Shown: one piece after another, positions 37,888 through 48,125 of the stretch
Position numbering within the stretch: position 1 is the stretch's first letter
Layout: each line of letters opens with the position of its first letter
From: Effrenium voratum
Lineage: Eukaryota; Sar; Dinophyceae; Suessiales; Symbiodiniaceae
Direction: 5' to 3'
Assembly: GCA_963377175.1 (NCBI GenBank)
Contig: CAUJNA010003292.1
Location: forward strand, 1 to 64,000
DNA length: 64,000 nucleotides
Made by a program: the position numbers and the translations under genes
The notes under the pieces: model-generated
Database searches by the model: none
The model's input: only the letters and a program-made list of their open reading frames with translations
What the model was told of the DNA's origin: nothing

Positions 37888-38298
37888 TTGACAGGCCTTG
37901 CGTGCTCTGCGAGCATGGCAGCCGCAGCACGCCCACATCGACACCTCGGAGCCCATGATCCGATTGTACCTGGGCTTGAAATCGCTTGTGGGCCGTGTCA
38001 GTGCTGGCATGATGGCAGATATGAAGACGAGGCATGGCGGCATATAGTCTTGGGCAAGTGCACAGTCAGCGCAGTCACGCGCTGTTGCTTGGAGCCTGTG
38101 AGGATGGTGAGATCTTCTAGCGCGCTTAAGAGCCGCGTGTGGGTGGTGCCCCGCTCGCAGTGGCCAGATGGCGTGCCGGAGGCCATGAAGCACGCTCAGA
38201 TCCATAGCCAAGAAAATGAATCGATTCCAGGCCGGGCGCTTGCCCTAAGCTGCAAAACTAACCGCTTCTTCCGACTTATGAAGGGGCCCCCCCAATAA
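37888..38298 (+). CDS. Hypothetical exon-like ORF, 136 aa
   Basis: The middle part (DGRYEDEAWRHIVLGKCTVS, LKSRVWVVPRSQWPDGVPEA) reads like a genuine exon in composition, but the N-terminus is doubtful and the minus strand is open over the same bases. No domain. It lies between the transposase-like genes and the 345-aa ORF on the same strand. Confidence 0.25.
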   Translation: MTGLACSASMAAAARPHRHLGAHDPIVPGLEIACGPCQCWHDGRYEDEAWRHIVLGKCTVSAVTRCCLEPVRMVRSSSALKSRVWVVPRSQWPDGVPEAMKHAQIHSQENESIPGRALALSCKTNRFFRLMKGPPQ

Positions 38299-38332
38299 TA
38301 CAAACCCTCCTCCAGCCGAACCCAAAATAATT

Positions 38333-39370
38333 TTGAACTACCAAATCCTCGGCGCAGGAGTGGCTTGGGAGGATGTCTTTGTGCTAGACCAGAAGATCCC
38401 GCGCGCTGACCTGCCGATTGGGACGCACGAGTGGGAAATGAGTGTGGGCGTGTACACAGATTGCGCAAAGCCTAGCGGAACCCCTGCGCTATCTTTGGGG
38501 TCTGCGCCCATGTCCGCTGCGCCTACCCCTACCACAGAGGTGCCAGAAATCTCGCAACCGCCGCCGCAGGAAGAGAGTTGCGCAGCTATGAATGATGCCA
38601 GCTTTCCAAACTCTTTCTATAGAGGTTTGTGGCAATGTCGCATTAAAACCATTTGCGCCTTGCTTCTGCGACGTATCTTAGGAGTTTCGGAGCAGCCGCC
38701 GGAGAAGAAGCAGCGCCTGCTGGCGCGCGGGTCTTCAGAGGAGCAGAGTTCGGACATTGAGACCATCGCAGAAGCGTGCTTGGATTGCTTCAAGAAGGGG
38801 AACTTAGTTGCAGATGATCCCAACACCGTCACTGCGGAGTTCTGGGTTCGGGCCTTCATTCAGCATGCCCAGAATGCCCTGGCAGATGAAGAAAACCAAG
38901 AGGCTTTGTGCGAAGCCTTGGGGCCATTTCCCCGGTTTATAGCGCGGTCCCTCCTGGAGCACAAGGCGGCGTATGCCATTCTCTCGAAGTTTACCGCCCC
39001 TCTCGAATCCTTGGAGAAGAAATTCCCAAAGCTTTTCCCACGCCACGGTGTTCTGCAAGCCTTGTACATTTTGGCCAACGCCAGCCCCGACTCTACCAAA
39101 GAGCTTCCGTTGGATTTCTTGCCACTTGAAGGCAAGCGAAGGCTTGTGCAATCATCGCTCTGGGCGGGCTTTGAAGAGGCCCGTTTCGAGGCTCAGGTCC
39201 TTGCAGTAACTGCTTCCACCGATGACAATAGCGTGCGCTTGCGTGAAGTTCAGCGGCTGCTTCAAGTGCAAGGGGAAGATCCGAGACTGCTGTTGGGAAG
39301 GACTGTGGTTGCTACATTGTGCACCGGTTTGCTTATTACCTGTATGTTTGACATATTTTGCCTCCGATGA
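38333..39370 (+). CDS. Hypothetical protein, 345 aa
   Basis: GVAWEDVFVLDQKIPRADLP begins the coding-like part. A Pro/Ser-rich linker (~60-85), a helical region (FYRGLWQCRIKTICALLLRRILG), then alpha-helical repeats (EFWVRAFIQHAQNALADEENQEALCEAL; FTAPLESLEKKFPKLFPRHGVL) follow. The last ~20 residues (VVATLCTGLLITCMFDIFCLR) probably read into an intron. No family recognised. Strong coding signal in composition and length; gene limits unknown. Confidence 0.4.
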   Translation: MNYQILGAGVAWEDVFVLDQKIPRADLPIGTHEWEMSVGVYTDCAKPSGTPALSLGSAPMSAAPTPTTEVPEISQPPPQEESCAAMNDASFPNSFYRGLWQCRIKTICALLLRRILGVSEQPPEKKQRLLARGSSEEQSSDIETIAEACLDCFKKGNLVADDPNTVTAEFWVRAFIQHAQNALADEENQEALCEALGPFPRFIARSLLEHKAAYAILSKFTAPLESLEKKFPKLFPRHGVLQALYILANASPDSTKELPLDFLPLEGKRRLVQSSLWAGFEEARFEAQVLAVTASTDDNSVRLREVQRLLQVQGEDPRLLLGRTVVATLCTGLLITCMFDIFCLR

Positions 39371-40670
39371 TGTTTCGACTCTTCAGGACCATGCTCGGAG
39401 CTGCCCCGGAATGTGAGAAGGTATCTTTGGCTGCAGGTTTGGGCGTCATTCCAAGCTCAAGGTTCGAACATGTGTAATTGAAAACGTTGCCCGCCTCGGC
39501 CAGTCCGCTTTTGGCTGGCTGAGGTACACACCGTGCTTTAGTTTGCTTTGAAGTCTTGTGTTGCGCGAGTTTCCAAGGTAGTAGGCGGGTGCATGTCTGC
39601 GTATTTCCACATGGCTTGAAGGGTCAGAAGGAGAGCTGCAGAGAGCTACAGAATGGCAGTGCAGTGAGCTTGGGCCAAGGTTTCTAGAGGTTCTGGAAGA
39701 GAACTTGACCGGTTTTAAGCGATTTTGCGGTTTTTAGGGGAGTTGCTTTGAGAGGGAATTTGACCGGTTTTTACGCCATATCATGGGGGGGGGGGAAATG
39801 TGAGCCGCCTGGATGGGGCACAGGGTTCAATGACTCACCCAATTTCGGCTTGTATGCCGGTCAGCGCCTTGTGCCTGCCCAGGGGTTTGGGTTCACTTGA
39901 CCCACATCTGGGGGATACGGAGAGTCATATTACATCGTTTTTCAGCCTAGTATATATACGCCAATTATAATATATATGTATATATATATATACATATATA
40001 GGTTTGGAGAAAACCCTAGAAACAGTGTTTGCATTGGCCCCCACATGTTCCCACTTACTATGAACTGTTTTTAAAACCATCCCAAGATTTAAATCAGCAA
40101 CATCAAGCTTGTGCTTTGAGAGAGCGCCTTGCAAACAGCTCTTGAATCATTGAGCTGGAGCCGCAGCCATTTACAACTATGACCCTCAAAGACTTGCCCT
40201 TGAGGGGCCAGGACCGTGTCTTGCGCAGCCAGGCTGACACTGATCTAAAGGTTCCTTCTTTCACTGATCGATGTTTGGGAAAACGCAAGGATCGATGTTT
40301 GGGAAAACGCAAGAAGCCCCTGCCTTCTGGCTATTTGTATCAAAAACGGAATCTCTCAGTTGCCACAACAGCCTGGAAATATTGGCTTCACCCCTTGGAC
40401 CAACCCCATATCGCGCACCCTACCCATTTTTTGTCCTTTGTGTTCAGAACCAATCAGTTCGAGCGCCCCATAGCAAGCTTTGAAGCCAGGGACTCAGTTG
40501 TTCAAAGTGAACCAACGTTCCAACCTTTTGGGATTCCGTGTTTGGTTCAGTTTTCGAACCGGTGCTTTTCAGGAAATGACCAATACTACAGGGAGAGCCG
40601 TATTGCATTTATTTTTGTGACTCGAGGACGGAAATCGGTGGTCCGTGTCGTGTGATTTGAGGTAAAATAT
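39371..40670. other. Gene-poor stretch with simple repeats
   Basis: Nothing clearly coding. An AT palindrome (ATATATATGTATATATATAT type) lies at about 39949-40002 and a G run at 39785-39794. Two tandem copies of GATCGATGTTTGGGAAAACG occur at about 40266-40313. The ORF 40179-40655 spans this repeat and shows no motif. Confidence 0.4.
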
Positions 40671-41453
40671 TTGCTGGCGGACGAAGCTCGTTTGGATGAA
40701 TACCGCAAATGGGTGGAGTCGGATCCAAAAATGGCTTTGGTGGGTTTCGCGGAAGGCAAATTTGATGGCCGGACAGCGGGCCAAGTGAAAGCCGGCTTGG
40801 ACTTGATGCTTTCCGTCGGGGAGTGTGCAGTGGTGGTTTCGTGGGTGAACGCGCCAGTGCTTAAGAGCCTGCTGGCACTGCGACAGAAGGTTTTGAAGCT
40901 GTCGCCTGAGGCACTGGTTTTTGCTGAGAAAGTGTTTGACGAAGTTTTGCAACATAAGTTGCAACTGAGCGCTTCTAAGCCGCTCGACACAGATTTGCCA
41001 ACAGCCGAAGCTGTGGTGAAGTTAGGGCATGTCCAGGAAATGCATAAGTTGCTGAATCACGCAGGTGGTTCTGGGCCAGCTGTGACTGTGCTTCGCGCGG
41101 CTGTGAAATTGCTGCCAGAGCCCGCCAACACGAATGCTCCGAAGCCCGACTCAGCTGCGTCAGCTGCACCGAAGGAAGCTGGACCCGCTACTGTTCCAAC
41201 TTTTAAGCCAGGAGACAAAGTGATTTTGTCTGCTACAAAACAGAGAGACAAATATCACGGCGCCGCTTGCACCGTGGAAGCCGTGTATTCCAAGAAGTGT
41301 AAAATCTGGATTTCAAAGCATTCCGAATGGAAAACTGTTCCATTCGACAAGCTGACCCCTGCACAGAACGAGACAAAGCCAGACGCTACAACAAATGTGC
41401 CTGGCAAGAAGTCTTTGAAAGATATTTTCGGAGAAGCTAGTGAGCAAGACTGA
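40671..41453 (+). CDS. Hypothetical protein with KOW/SH3-like C-terminal segment, 260 aa
   Basis: The first 120 residues are helical (DEARLDEYRKWVESDPKMALVGF; LLALRQKVLKLSPEALVF). After an Ala/Pro/Lys linker, FKPGDKVILSATKQRDKYHG, CTVEAVYSKKCKIWI and WKTVPFDKLTP form a small beta barrel of KOW/SH3 type, which usually binds nucleic acid or protein. The first codon is TTG and probably an exon start. Same strand as the transposase-like genes; possible accessory protein of that element. Confidence 0.4.
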   Translation: MLADEARLDEYRKWVESDPKMALVGFAEGKFDGRTAGQVKAGLDLMLSVGECAVVVSWVNAPVLKSLLALRQKVLKLSPEALVFAEKVFDEVLQHKLQLSASKPLDTDLPTAEAVVKLGHVQEMHKLLNHAGGSGPAVTVLRAAVKLLPEPANTNAPKPDSAASAAPKEAGPATVPTFKPGDKVILSATKQRDKYHGAACTVEAVYSKKCKIWISKHSEWKTVPFDKLTPAQNETKPDATTNVPGKKSLKDIFGEASEQD

Positions 41454-41784
41454 CAGGAGTGCTCGATGCGCCTAGAAAAAGGTTGAGTGAAGCCATTGGT
41501 GCATATAAATTGTTTGGCCTTTCGGAACGCCGCCCATGCCTGTCAAAGCAGGCGCAACACGTTCGGCCAGAGTCTCTTTTGCACACTGGCCATGTGTCCC
41601 TCGACTCACGAAGAGTAGCGGTCGCAACCCCTTATGCCTACAAGGCTCTGGTTCGAGCGGGATTCCAACATAAGAGCTAAAACCGGCACATCTTTGGGCA
41701 AGCACTCATGAAGATAAGCAAACAAGTGGACAAACACTCGGAAGCCATGAATAGATTGCTTGTGTGTTTTGTTGGCTTGCGTTA

Positions 41785-41825
41785 ATACACGGTAGTTGAC
41801 GGTAATCGACGGTAATTGGCGTTGT
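41785..41825. repeat. GACGGTAATT cluster
   Basis: Four tandem units (CACGGTAGTTGACGGTAATC, then GACGGTAATTGGCG) match the inverted repeat at 37465-37635. Confidence 0.5.
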
Positions 41826-41867
41826 GGCGATGTGTTGTAAGTCTCCATAATCTTGCACATAACCTGC

Positions 41868-42555
41868 CTCCAACGCCCATGAGTCAGACGCTTCTGACGG
41901 CTCGGACGCTGACTTGCTACAGCTGTTGTTGGACGACCACCAGTCCGAGTCGAAGAGTGACTCAGACCGTGACGAACTTGAAGAGTTGCTTGCGATGTTT
42001 GAGGAAGATGTACAGGATGACGCCCAAGTTGGCGCTGCGCCAGCCTGCGCGGCAGCTTGCAGCACGGAGGAGGCAGCCCCAGCCCAGCCATCCCGCCCAG
42101 AACCTAAAGTTGTTCCTGCCGCGCCCAAAGTCACAGACTCAAAAGTGCCAGCAGCTAGCCGTGCCAAGCTAGTCACAGAGCACTCGCTTCCTTTGCCAGG
42201 GTTAGGTTCGATTCGGTTCAACAGTCGGACCAACACACTGACAGCGCACTGTGAATACTTAGGCCACGGGGACTGTAGGCGTCAAAGAACATGCAAGCCG
42301 GCAGGGGCAAGCTGCAGCATCAGCAACTTGGGGCAGGGCCGCCCTCTTGGCCTTCTGACGGCGTGGTTGCAGGACGGCCACAATTTTGAAACTAAAGACC
42401 AGCATGTCGCTGAAGCTGAGTTGGGGATGGACCATGCTCGGCGCGTGCGCGCCCGTGCTGAGCTTGCCGCAATTGATGGCGCTGCGGCGTTCTTCGCTTA
42501 CGAGCGCCCGAAAGCGGCGCACGAGGCGCAGGATGAGCCAGATTTCCTCCGGTGA
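41868..42555 (+). CDS. Acidic, cysteine-containing hypothetical protein, about 229 aa
   Basis: The frame is open upstream of the first listed ATG-like codon (AHESDASDGSDADLLQ). The N-terminal third is very acidic (Asp/Glu/Ser), then Ala/Pro-rich. The C-terminal half has a compact pattern: GSIRFNSRTNTLTAHCEY, GDCRRQRTCKPAG, GRPLGLLTAWLQDGHNF, with Cys and His residues that could bind metal, then EAELGMDHARRVRARAELAA. No named domain; probably one exon of a gene of the mobile cluster. Confidence 0.4.
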
Positions 42556-43584
42556 CTGCTCTCAGTGACTCAGTCATCAATGCAAGATGATGGACCCGTT
42601 GATCATCGTCCAGAATTTAAAACCACGCAGCCGCTAAGTGGCCAAGTGGATGTGTCGTGAAAAAGGGTCTTGCCCGCAAAGTGTAGAGCACCCCAGGCAA
42701 ATCATGTGTTCTGCCGGAACTGAATCCCTGGCAGGATCTATCTGCTTTTCCTGCGCAAGGACTTCTTCAGCCAGGCTGATGGTCTTCGACTGCGGCAGTA
42801 TGTCCAGGCAACGATGTTTGGCGAAAGCAAAGCCTTGTTTGAGACTTGCCACTCATGACTGCAACCAATAGCCCTAAAATTCTACAGAGGCTTTTTGATT
42901 GTGATTCAGAGCGCAATTCGTAGCAGCCAGTGGCAGACAGAAGCAGTAGGCAGTAGCAGCTTGTAGCAGACAGTTAGTAACAGAATGTCAAGGAAGCAAA
43001 GCGTGGCAATCAGCGGGCAAAAAGCAAAGCAAAGCCAAGCCAAGCCAAGCAAGCAGCAAGCAGGCGCGCAGAAGCGCTAACAAATGCTGCCAACTAACTA
43101 TGAGGAGGGCACGGTTGCTGCTTCCAAGTTTGGGTTCCCAAACTTACGCTAAACACGCAGGAGATTGAAGCTCGGCAACAGCGATGCCAACCTACCAGCG
43201 TCGCCGAGATTCTGGCCAGCGTTGACCCAGCCGACAAGGAAGAGCAGCTACGGCAGTTGCAGGACTTTGACGAGAGGGGTTGTTTGCTTTTTCCGGTTTG
43301 CTGATTCTGGGGCCAACGGCAAGTTTTGGGTTGCAAACAAAGGTTTTTGCGCGCGATTGCAACATAGTTGCTGCTACAGGTCTCTGACCACGCGAGCAAG
43401 TTGCCGCTTACTTCCCTTGATCATTCTGTTGTTGAGTGTTCATGTCACGCTGAGGCCCGCAATCTGGAGCCCTTGGACCCTTGTAAAGTGAGGTCACCCA
43501 CAGTCAGGTCAGAACTTGGCAACTCCTGAAAGTTTGCAATCCCCTCTGAGATTTTCCTGAGCGCTGTTCCTGTCTCTGGTCTCA
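42556..43584. other. Gene-poor stretch with one exon-like segment
   Basis: CAAGC-type simple repeats lie at about 43018-43070. A short open segment 43379-43489 (VSDHASKLPLTSLDHSVV, then RNLEPLDPCK) is followed by GTGAGG and preceded by CTACAG, so it may be a small exon. Nothing else supported. Confidence 0.35.
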
Positions 43585-43735
43585 GTTTTTTTGAGTCTGA
43601 TTTGAGTTTTTTTTGAGTTTTTTTTGAGTTTTTTTTGAGTCTGTTTTGAGTTTTTTTTGAGTTTTTTTTGAGTTTTTTTGAGTTTTTTTTGAGTTTTTTT
43701 TGTGTTTTTTTTGTGTTTTTTTTGTGTTTTCTGCA
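43585..43735. repeat. GAGTTTTTTTT tandem repeat
   Basis: About twelve 10-12-base units of GAGTTTTTTTT, ending in GTGTTTTTTTT variants. It is the reverse complement of the unit at 26945-27000, so the two tracts face each other 16.6 kb apart. ORFs of KKTQKKLKK type on the other strand are artefacts. Confidence 0.75.
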
Positions 43736-43744
43736 GGTGTTTTT

Positions 43745-43922
43745 GCATTTTGCCCCTCCCCCACCCCCGACCCCTCCCCGACCCCCAGAACCCTCCCCAG
43801 ACCCCTCCCCAGACCCCCCCCAGACCCCTCCCCCTCCCCCTCCCCCCCCCCCCCCCCCCCCCCCTCCCCACCCCCCCCCCTCCCCACCACCCCCCCCCCT
43901 CCTCCCTCCCACTCCACCACCT
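43745..43922. repeat. Poly-C/pyrimidine tract
   Basis: About 180 bases almost entirely C with some T and A, including an unbroken run of around 20 C. The complementary strand could form G-quadruplexes. Exact length is prone to assembly error. Confidence 0.7.
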
Positions 43923-44900
43923 TCCAGCAAATTATTCTGTCACCGCAAACTTTTTGCACCCAGAAGCTGGAAGCCCTTTCAGCAGTCATCTCGCTTTTGT
44001 CTTGCGCATTGCTCTGCAATAAGATTGTGAGGTTGCTTGGCTGAAGCTAGCAGCAGTAGGGTTGAATCTTTGGACCTTGGACCGCAAGACTCTGCTAAGA
44101 TGGAAAATAGCTCATAGACTTCCGGCCCCGAAAGCCGTGATTGACAGGCGTGGTTGGACAGCTTTCTGAGGCTAAGGTGGGTCCCCCAGACTTGTGACGT
44201 GGGGTGTTTGCCGCACTGAACAAATTCAATGTTTCTTTCCTTGATTCTTGTTGCGTGACGCCAAGTCTGACACTGGACATTGCGTGGATTGATGCTTTCC
44301 CCATTTTTTGCAGCAGAGCCTTCGCGATGGCGATCGTGCTCTCGCAGACAACAGGGCTGATCATTTGACAACAAACCTAGGGACGTGACTTGAACCTCGG
44401 GCTTTGGGCATATCTGAGTCTTGGGATAAGAGCTTGTTCCTTTTGACCCCAAACTTATGCGGGAAGACCTTTTTGCTGTTTGTGAGTTGGTTGAACGCGT
44501 GGCTTGCCGCTTTAGTCTGGGCCAGCGGACAGCCCGTCTGCTGGCTCAGGGCAACACTGCCAAAGCAAACAATCGTCAGTAGGAAGTAGTGTCAGTGAAT
44601 GATCGCAGATGGGTGTATTTTCTGGACAGTCAAACATCAAAGAGCTTATATAGTCGTTCTGCGGCCACCAACTCAGCCATTCAATCGTGTTGTGCGGAAA
44701 GGGGCCTGACAAGAGGGCGCTGCTTGAGGGTTGCTTTGTTTCTAAGATGTGTAGATTCAGATGCTCCCTCGTGCAGCTGGATAGGGGCAGGTTGGTAGGC
44801 AGAAGCATGGCGACTCAGGTCTTTTTGGTTGTGTCTGGCGGCAAGTGTTTCTTTCGCGTAGCCAATTAATTACCCGGAGCTGCCGCCGCACTTGCAACCG
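43923..44900. other. Gene-poor stretch before the methyltransferase C-terminal exon
   Basis: Short ORFs only, on both strands, with no motif. May be intronic sequence of the methyltransferase gene. Confidence 0.35.
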
Positions 44901-44987
44901 CATGAGGTTTTTGCAGGGATTCGAATTCGAATTCTGGGTCAGACGGTCAGATGGTTCAACCTGATTTTTGGACTTTCGACTTGAGTC

Positions 44988-45683
44988 TTGAGACCAAACG
45001 GAGCTCACTATGTTTCTCGCCTTGTAAATCTAGGTTTGCGTCAAAGCTTTTTGTTTGCGGGAGATGTTTTGCCAGTTACCAGTTGTTGCGTGTCGCCACG
45101 TTTTCCGGCGAAGGAGCAAGCCGAGTCGCGAGCTACCTTGGCCAGCTTGTCCCAGCACGGTGCCAAGTGGAAGACTCAATCTGCTACGTGGCGAGAAGAG
45201 ATGCAAGTTCCTCCCAGCATGAAGCCGTGGACACGCAGGGCTTCGTTTCTGGGGGCAGGGCTATCCAGAACGGACCGGGCCTTGGACCTGCTTGACTGCG
45301 TGGCCTGCGCAGAGCTTTTGCGAAAGAAGGGCCGCGTGGGTGGTCTGGCTGACGCCGAAATCACAGAAGCATTGTCAGGCACCATGGTGGACGTGTCGCA
45401 GAGCCACGCTCGCAAATGCTTCACTCCCACCAAAGAGAAACCCCTGCCCACTTTCACGACCAGCACCTGCTTGTACTCGTACTCCACGGACAGTGTGCTG
45501 GTGCCAAAGGAGATGTGGATGATGCACGGCTTTTCAAGGGATCTCCACTTGCCAGGCCATTTGTCGCGTTCGCAGCTCTCAGATTTGATTGGTAATTCCA
45601 TGAGTGCCCCCTGCCTCGGGCACATGCTGATTTCGCTGTGCCTACTTCTTGAACAGAAGAAGTTGCGCGTGGCAGAGCCGTGA
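44988..45683 (+). CDS. C5 DNA methyltransferase, C-terminal exon
   Basis: The 3' two thirds look coding: RTDRALDLLDCVACAELL, VVDVSQSHAR-type spacing (MVDVSQSHARKCF), LPTFTTSTCLYSYSTDSVLV, MHGFSRDL, then LSDLIGNSMSAPCLGHMLISLCLLL. The last is C5-methyltransferase motif X (GNS/A-x...V/A), which packs against motif I; the preceding P-T-F and F/L segments fit the recognition domain. There are about 16 kb of transposase-like genes between this and the N-terminal half at 27.5 kb. It may be the missing end of that gene, or the end of another copy. The first ~50 residues are doubtful. Confidence 0.55.
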   Translation: MRPNGAHYVSRLVNLGLRQSFLFAGDVLPVTSCCVSPRFPAKEQAESRATLASLSQHGAKWKTQSATWREEMQVPPSMKPWTRRASFLGAGLSRTDRALDLLDCVACAELLRKKGRVGGLADAEITEALSGTMVDVSQSHARKCFTPTKEKPLPTFTTSTCLYSYSTDSVLVPKEMWMMHGFSRDLHLPGHLSRSQLSDLIGNSMSAPCLGHMLISLCLLLEQKKLRVAEP

Positions 45684-46644
45684 GAAGTGCAGTTGCGACC
45701 CACAAGTCACTAGTCACTAGTCGCAAGTGAGAGTTGGAAACAACCTGCTGCTATTGTTTTGTGCAGTCTTGTCGGTTTGTGTTTGTGCAGTCTCACGGTT
45801 TTGCCAGCCAGGCAGCTGAGGCTTAGGGTGAGACCTGGGGCCAAGGACTTGGCCCAGGCCCTGAACAAGAGCTTAGACTTTGAAACCTTTTTCATTTTGG
45901 GGGACTTTTTGTGTGTTGCCACAGTTTCATTCTCACTTGGCCTGACGGCCTGACGGCTGTGGAAACCCTTGTGGCCTTGAGTTTTCTTTTGCAGTTTCTA
46001 ACGTGTTGGGATTGACAACGCCCCCTCTTTCTGCGGACGCAGTACGCGCAATGTCACTGGTAAGACTGACAGACTGCCCTTAGTTGGGACTCTGTAGTTG
46101 TAGCATGCAGCAGCAACCTTTGCAGCCACTAGCAGCCAGCAGCAAATAGCACTAAAATCCAAAACACATCAGGTTGCTGTGCTGGAAAACAGTCTTGCGC
46201 CACAAGCGGCGCTAGTAGCAGTAGCAGGTAGCAGCTGGCAGTTTGCAACAAACTGCCTGCAAATTCACCTTGCGAACATCTGAGACAAGCTCCGGACAAG
46301 TTTGCAAACGTGCTCACATTCTTTTGCGCAGGGAAGGATGTTGTGAGTGTTTTTGACAGCAGGCTAGAAGGAGACGTGACTTTTTGCAGACCTCGCGGCT
46401 CTTGCGTGGAGCCACGCCTTGTCTCGCCCCCGCCGCTTGAGAGAAACCGCGCTTGGCCGTTGTCCTGAGCCGCATGCCGAAGGACCAGGGCAGAGTATCA
46501 CTTTTTCATTGCAGGGATTTTGTTTTGAGTTTGTGTCTCCCGACAACGGGGTTGATGACGGTCTTGGTTCACGCTTGTAGCTAGGATCCTAGCTACCGAG
46601 TATGAGTAGTAACCAGTAACTAGTATCTGTGAAGCTTCCGGCAG
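45684..46644. other. Gene-poor stretch, GCA-rich repeats
   Basis: A small palindromic cluster CACTAGTCACTAGTCGC at about 45708-45724 and AGCAG/GTAGCAG-type repeats at about 46100-46235. No coding region supported. Confidence 0.4.
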
Positions 46645-46905
46645 GGCAAGAACAAGGCCCCGGTCGTGCGGGTCAAGAAGGAAGTGCAGGATGACGCTTT
46701 GTCCACCAGCGCTAGTACTCATACACCAGCCACCCGGACATTGGAAAAGCCTGCGCAGTCCCCGCCCGCGAAGAAGTCTCGAGGGAAGGTCCCGCAAAGC
46801 CACTGCATGCTCTGCAGTGCCAGTAGCAAGGACCGGGGCATTTTCAAGTTGCAACGATTGTTTGTCGAGAATCCGAGGCAGAAGTTTTTAGGTGGAAGTT
46901 TCTAG
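46645..46905 (+). CDS. Multi-exon gene of unknown function, exon 1 part
   Basis: Starts after a GCAG acceptor-like site. GKNKAPVVRVKKEVQDD, a Pro/Lys linker, then SHCMLCSASSKDRGIFKLQRLFVENPRQKFL. The frame then stops, but the next frame resumes at once with AESLPCQDAPFPQDAKGS. A 14-base insert repeating AAGTTT near 46884-46899 explains the shift. The CxxC and the downstream GCVRC/GACKG Cys residues could form a metal site. The block seems continuous with the 46977 ORF. Confidence 0.4.
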   Translation, partial: GKNKAPVVRVKKEVQDDALSTSASTHTPATRTLEKPAQSPPAKKSRGKVPQSHCMLCSASSKDRGIFKLQRLFVENPRQKFLGGSF

Positions 46906-46976
46906 CCGAGTCACTGCCCTGTCAGGACGCCCCGTTCCCCCAAGACGCCAAGGGCAGCCCGCTTGGGACTGGCTGC

Positions 46977-48002
46977 GTGCGCTGCGTGACAGCTGTCACC
47001 ATTGGCGCCTGCAAGGGTTGGGAAGAAGGCTGCCAAATCTTGAACGACGCTCGTCACCCTGAGCACCAGCGAACCAAGAAGCTGGTTGATGAGTGCACAA
47101 AGTCGCTCGCCAAGATTGAGGAGGGATGCCCCCCAACGTGGAAGCCGCCATCCTGCGTCGAATCCGCTGAGTCCACGGGCGTAATGCACTACATGGACGT
47201 TGGCTTTGTCAGTGACGCCGACATAGAGAGGCTGCTCGGCCTCACGGCACGTCAGCTTGGGCTTTCCAAGCCGGTCTCAAGACCCAACGAAGATGGCTCT
47301 GGTCGCAGCAACGGATTCTTCATCAGCCTGCAGGACATCGGGGACCTCCCAGTGAATGAGCTGCTGGGCATGCGAAAGACGCGAGTATGGACCACGCAGC
47401 ATCTCATGCACAGCGAGAAGCTGCTTTGCCCAGATGATCAGTTGGCGCAGGAGCAGGGCTCGGTCGTGTTCAACTTCGCAGTGCAGGCTGATGTTCAGCA
47501 GAGGGACACTGGCCTCAAAAGTGGCGGATTCCATCACCTGTTCACCTTCGCCGACTTGCAGGCCAAGGCCGCCAAAGAGCTTGCCCGGCTTGAGGTTAAG
47601 CAAGGCCAAGGCAACCCTGATGGAAAGCCAGGCGAGCCAACCGAGGCTGAACAGGGCGATGACATTGTCGTCTACGAGCCTGGCGTTGCGTTGGGTAGCA
47701 TGGCCAGGCGCCAAACCGCTGCCGCTAAGAAGGTAACGAGGAAGGCTGCCGTCAAAAAGCAAGCCCAGCAAGTTGAGGGAGACCACCAAAGCATGAGGTC
47801 GGGCTTGTCAGATGCTGGCAGAAGTGACAAGAACAACTACGGAGACCGCAGATCGCTTGCCGACAGCGGTTTGCAGGAGAGCGACCCAGACCTGGTGCCG
47901 GCGGCGCAACGCCTGGGGTTCGTGCCGGAGTGCTTTTTCCGGTTGAAGGTTGAGAGCTGCTTTGAGGAGAGGCTTGGGCGCACTATCTTCCAGGCGCGGG
48001 GG
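46977..48002 (+). CDS. Multi-exon gene of unknown function, main exon
   Basis: The frame opens upstream of 46977 (LPCQDAPFPQDAKGS, then CVRCVTAVTIGACKGWEEGCQIL), and runs to a good donor GTAAGT at 48003. It contains a Cys-rich start, FISLQDIGDLPVNELLGMRKTRVWTTQHLM, a helical stretch (FADLQAKAAKELARLEVKQ), a basic KKVTRKAAVKKQAQQVEG segment and RLGFVPECFFRLKVESCFEERL. No named domain. Spliced in phase 0 to the exon at 48126 (FQARG joined to ANRVLKTLEDA). All exons lie on the plus strand. Confidence 0.5.
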
Positions 48003-48125
48003 GTAAGTTGGTTGGGGCGTGAGAAGTTACATGGACTCGACATGGACGTATTAGCCACAACCAGACTATGACTATTATGACTGTCACTGCGGGGAGACTC
48101 TGCTGTGCAATCACAGCCTTGACAG

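Noticed and set aside
43445..44044. Gly- and Lys-rich or Pro-rich ORFs across the GAGT8/poly-C region
   Set aside because: Low-complexity translation of simple repeats on both strands.
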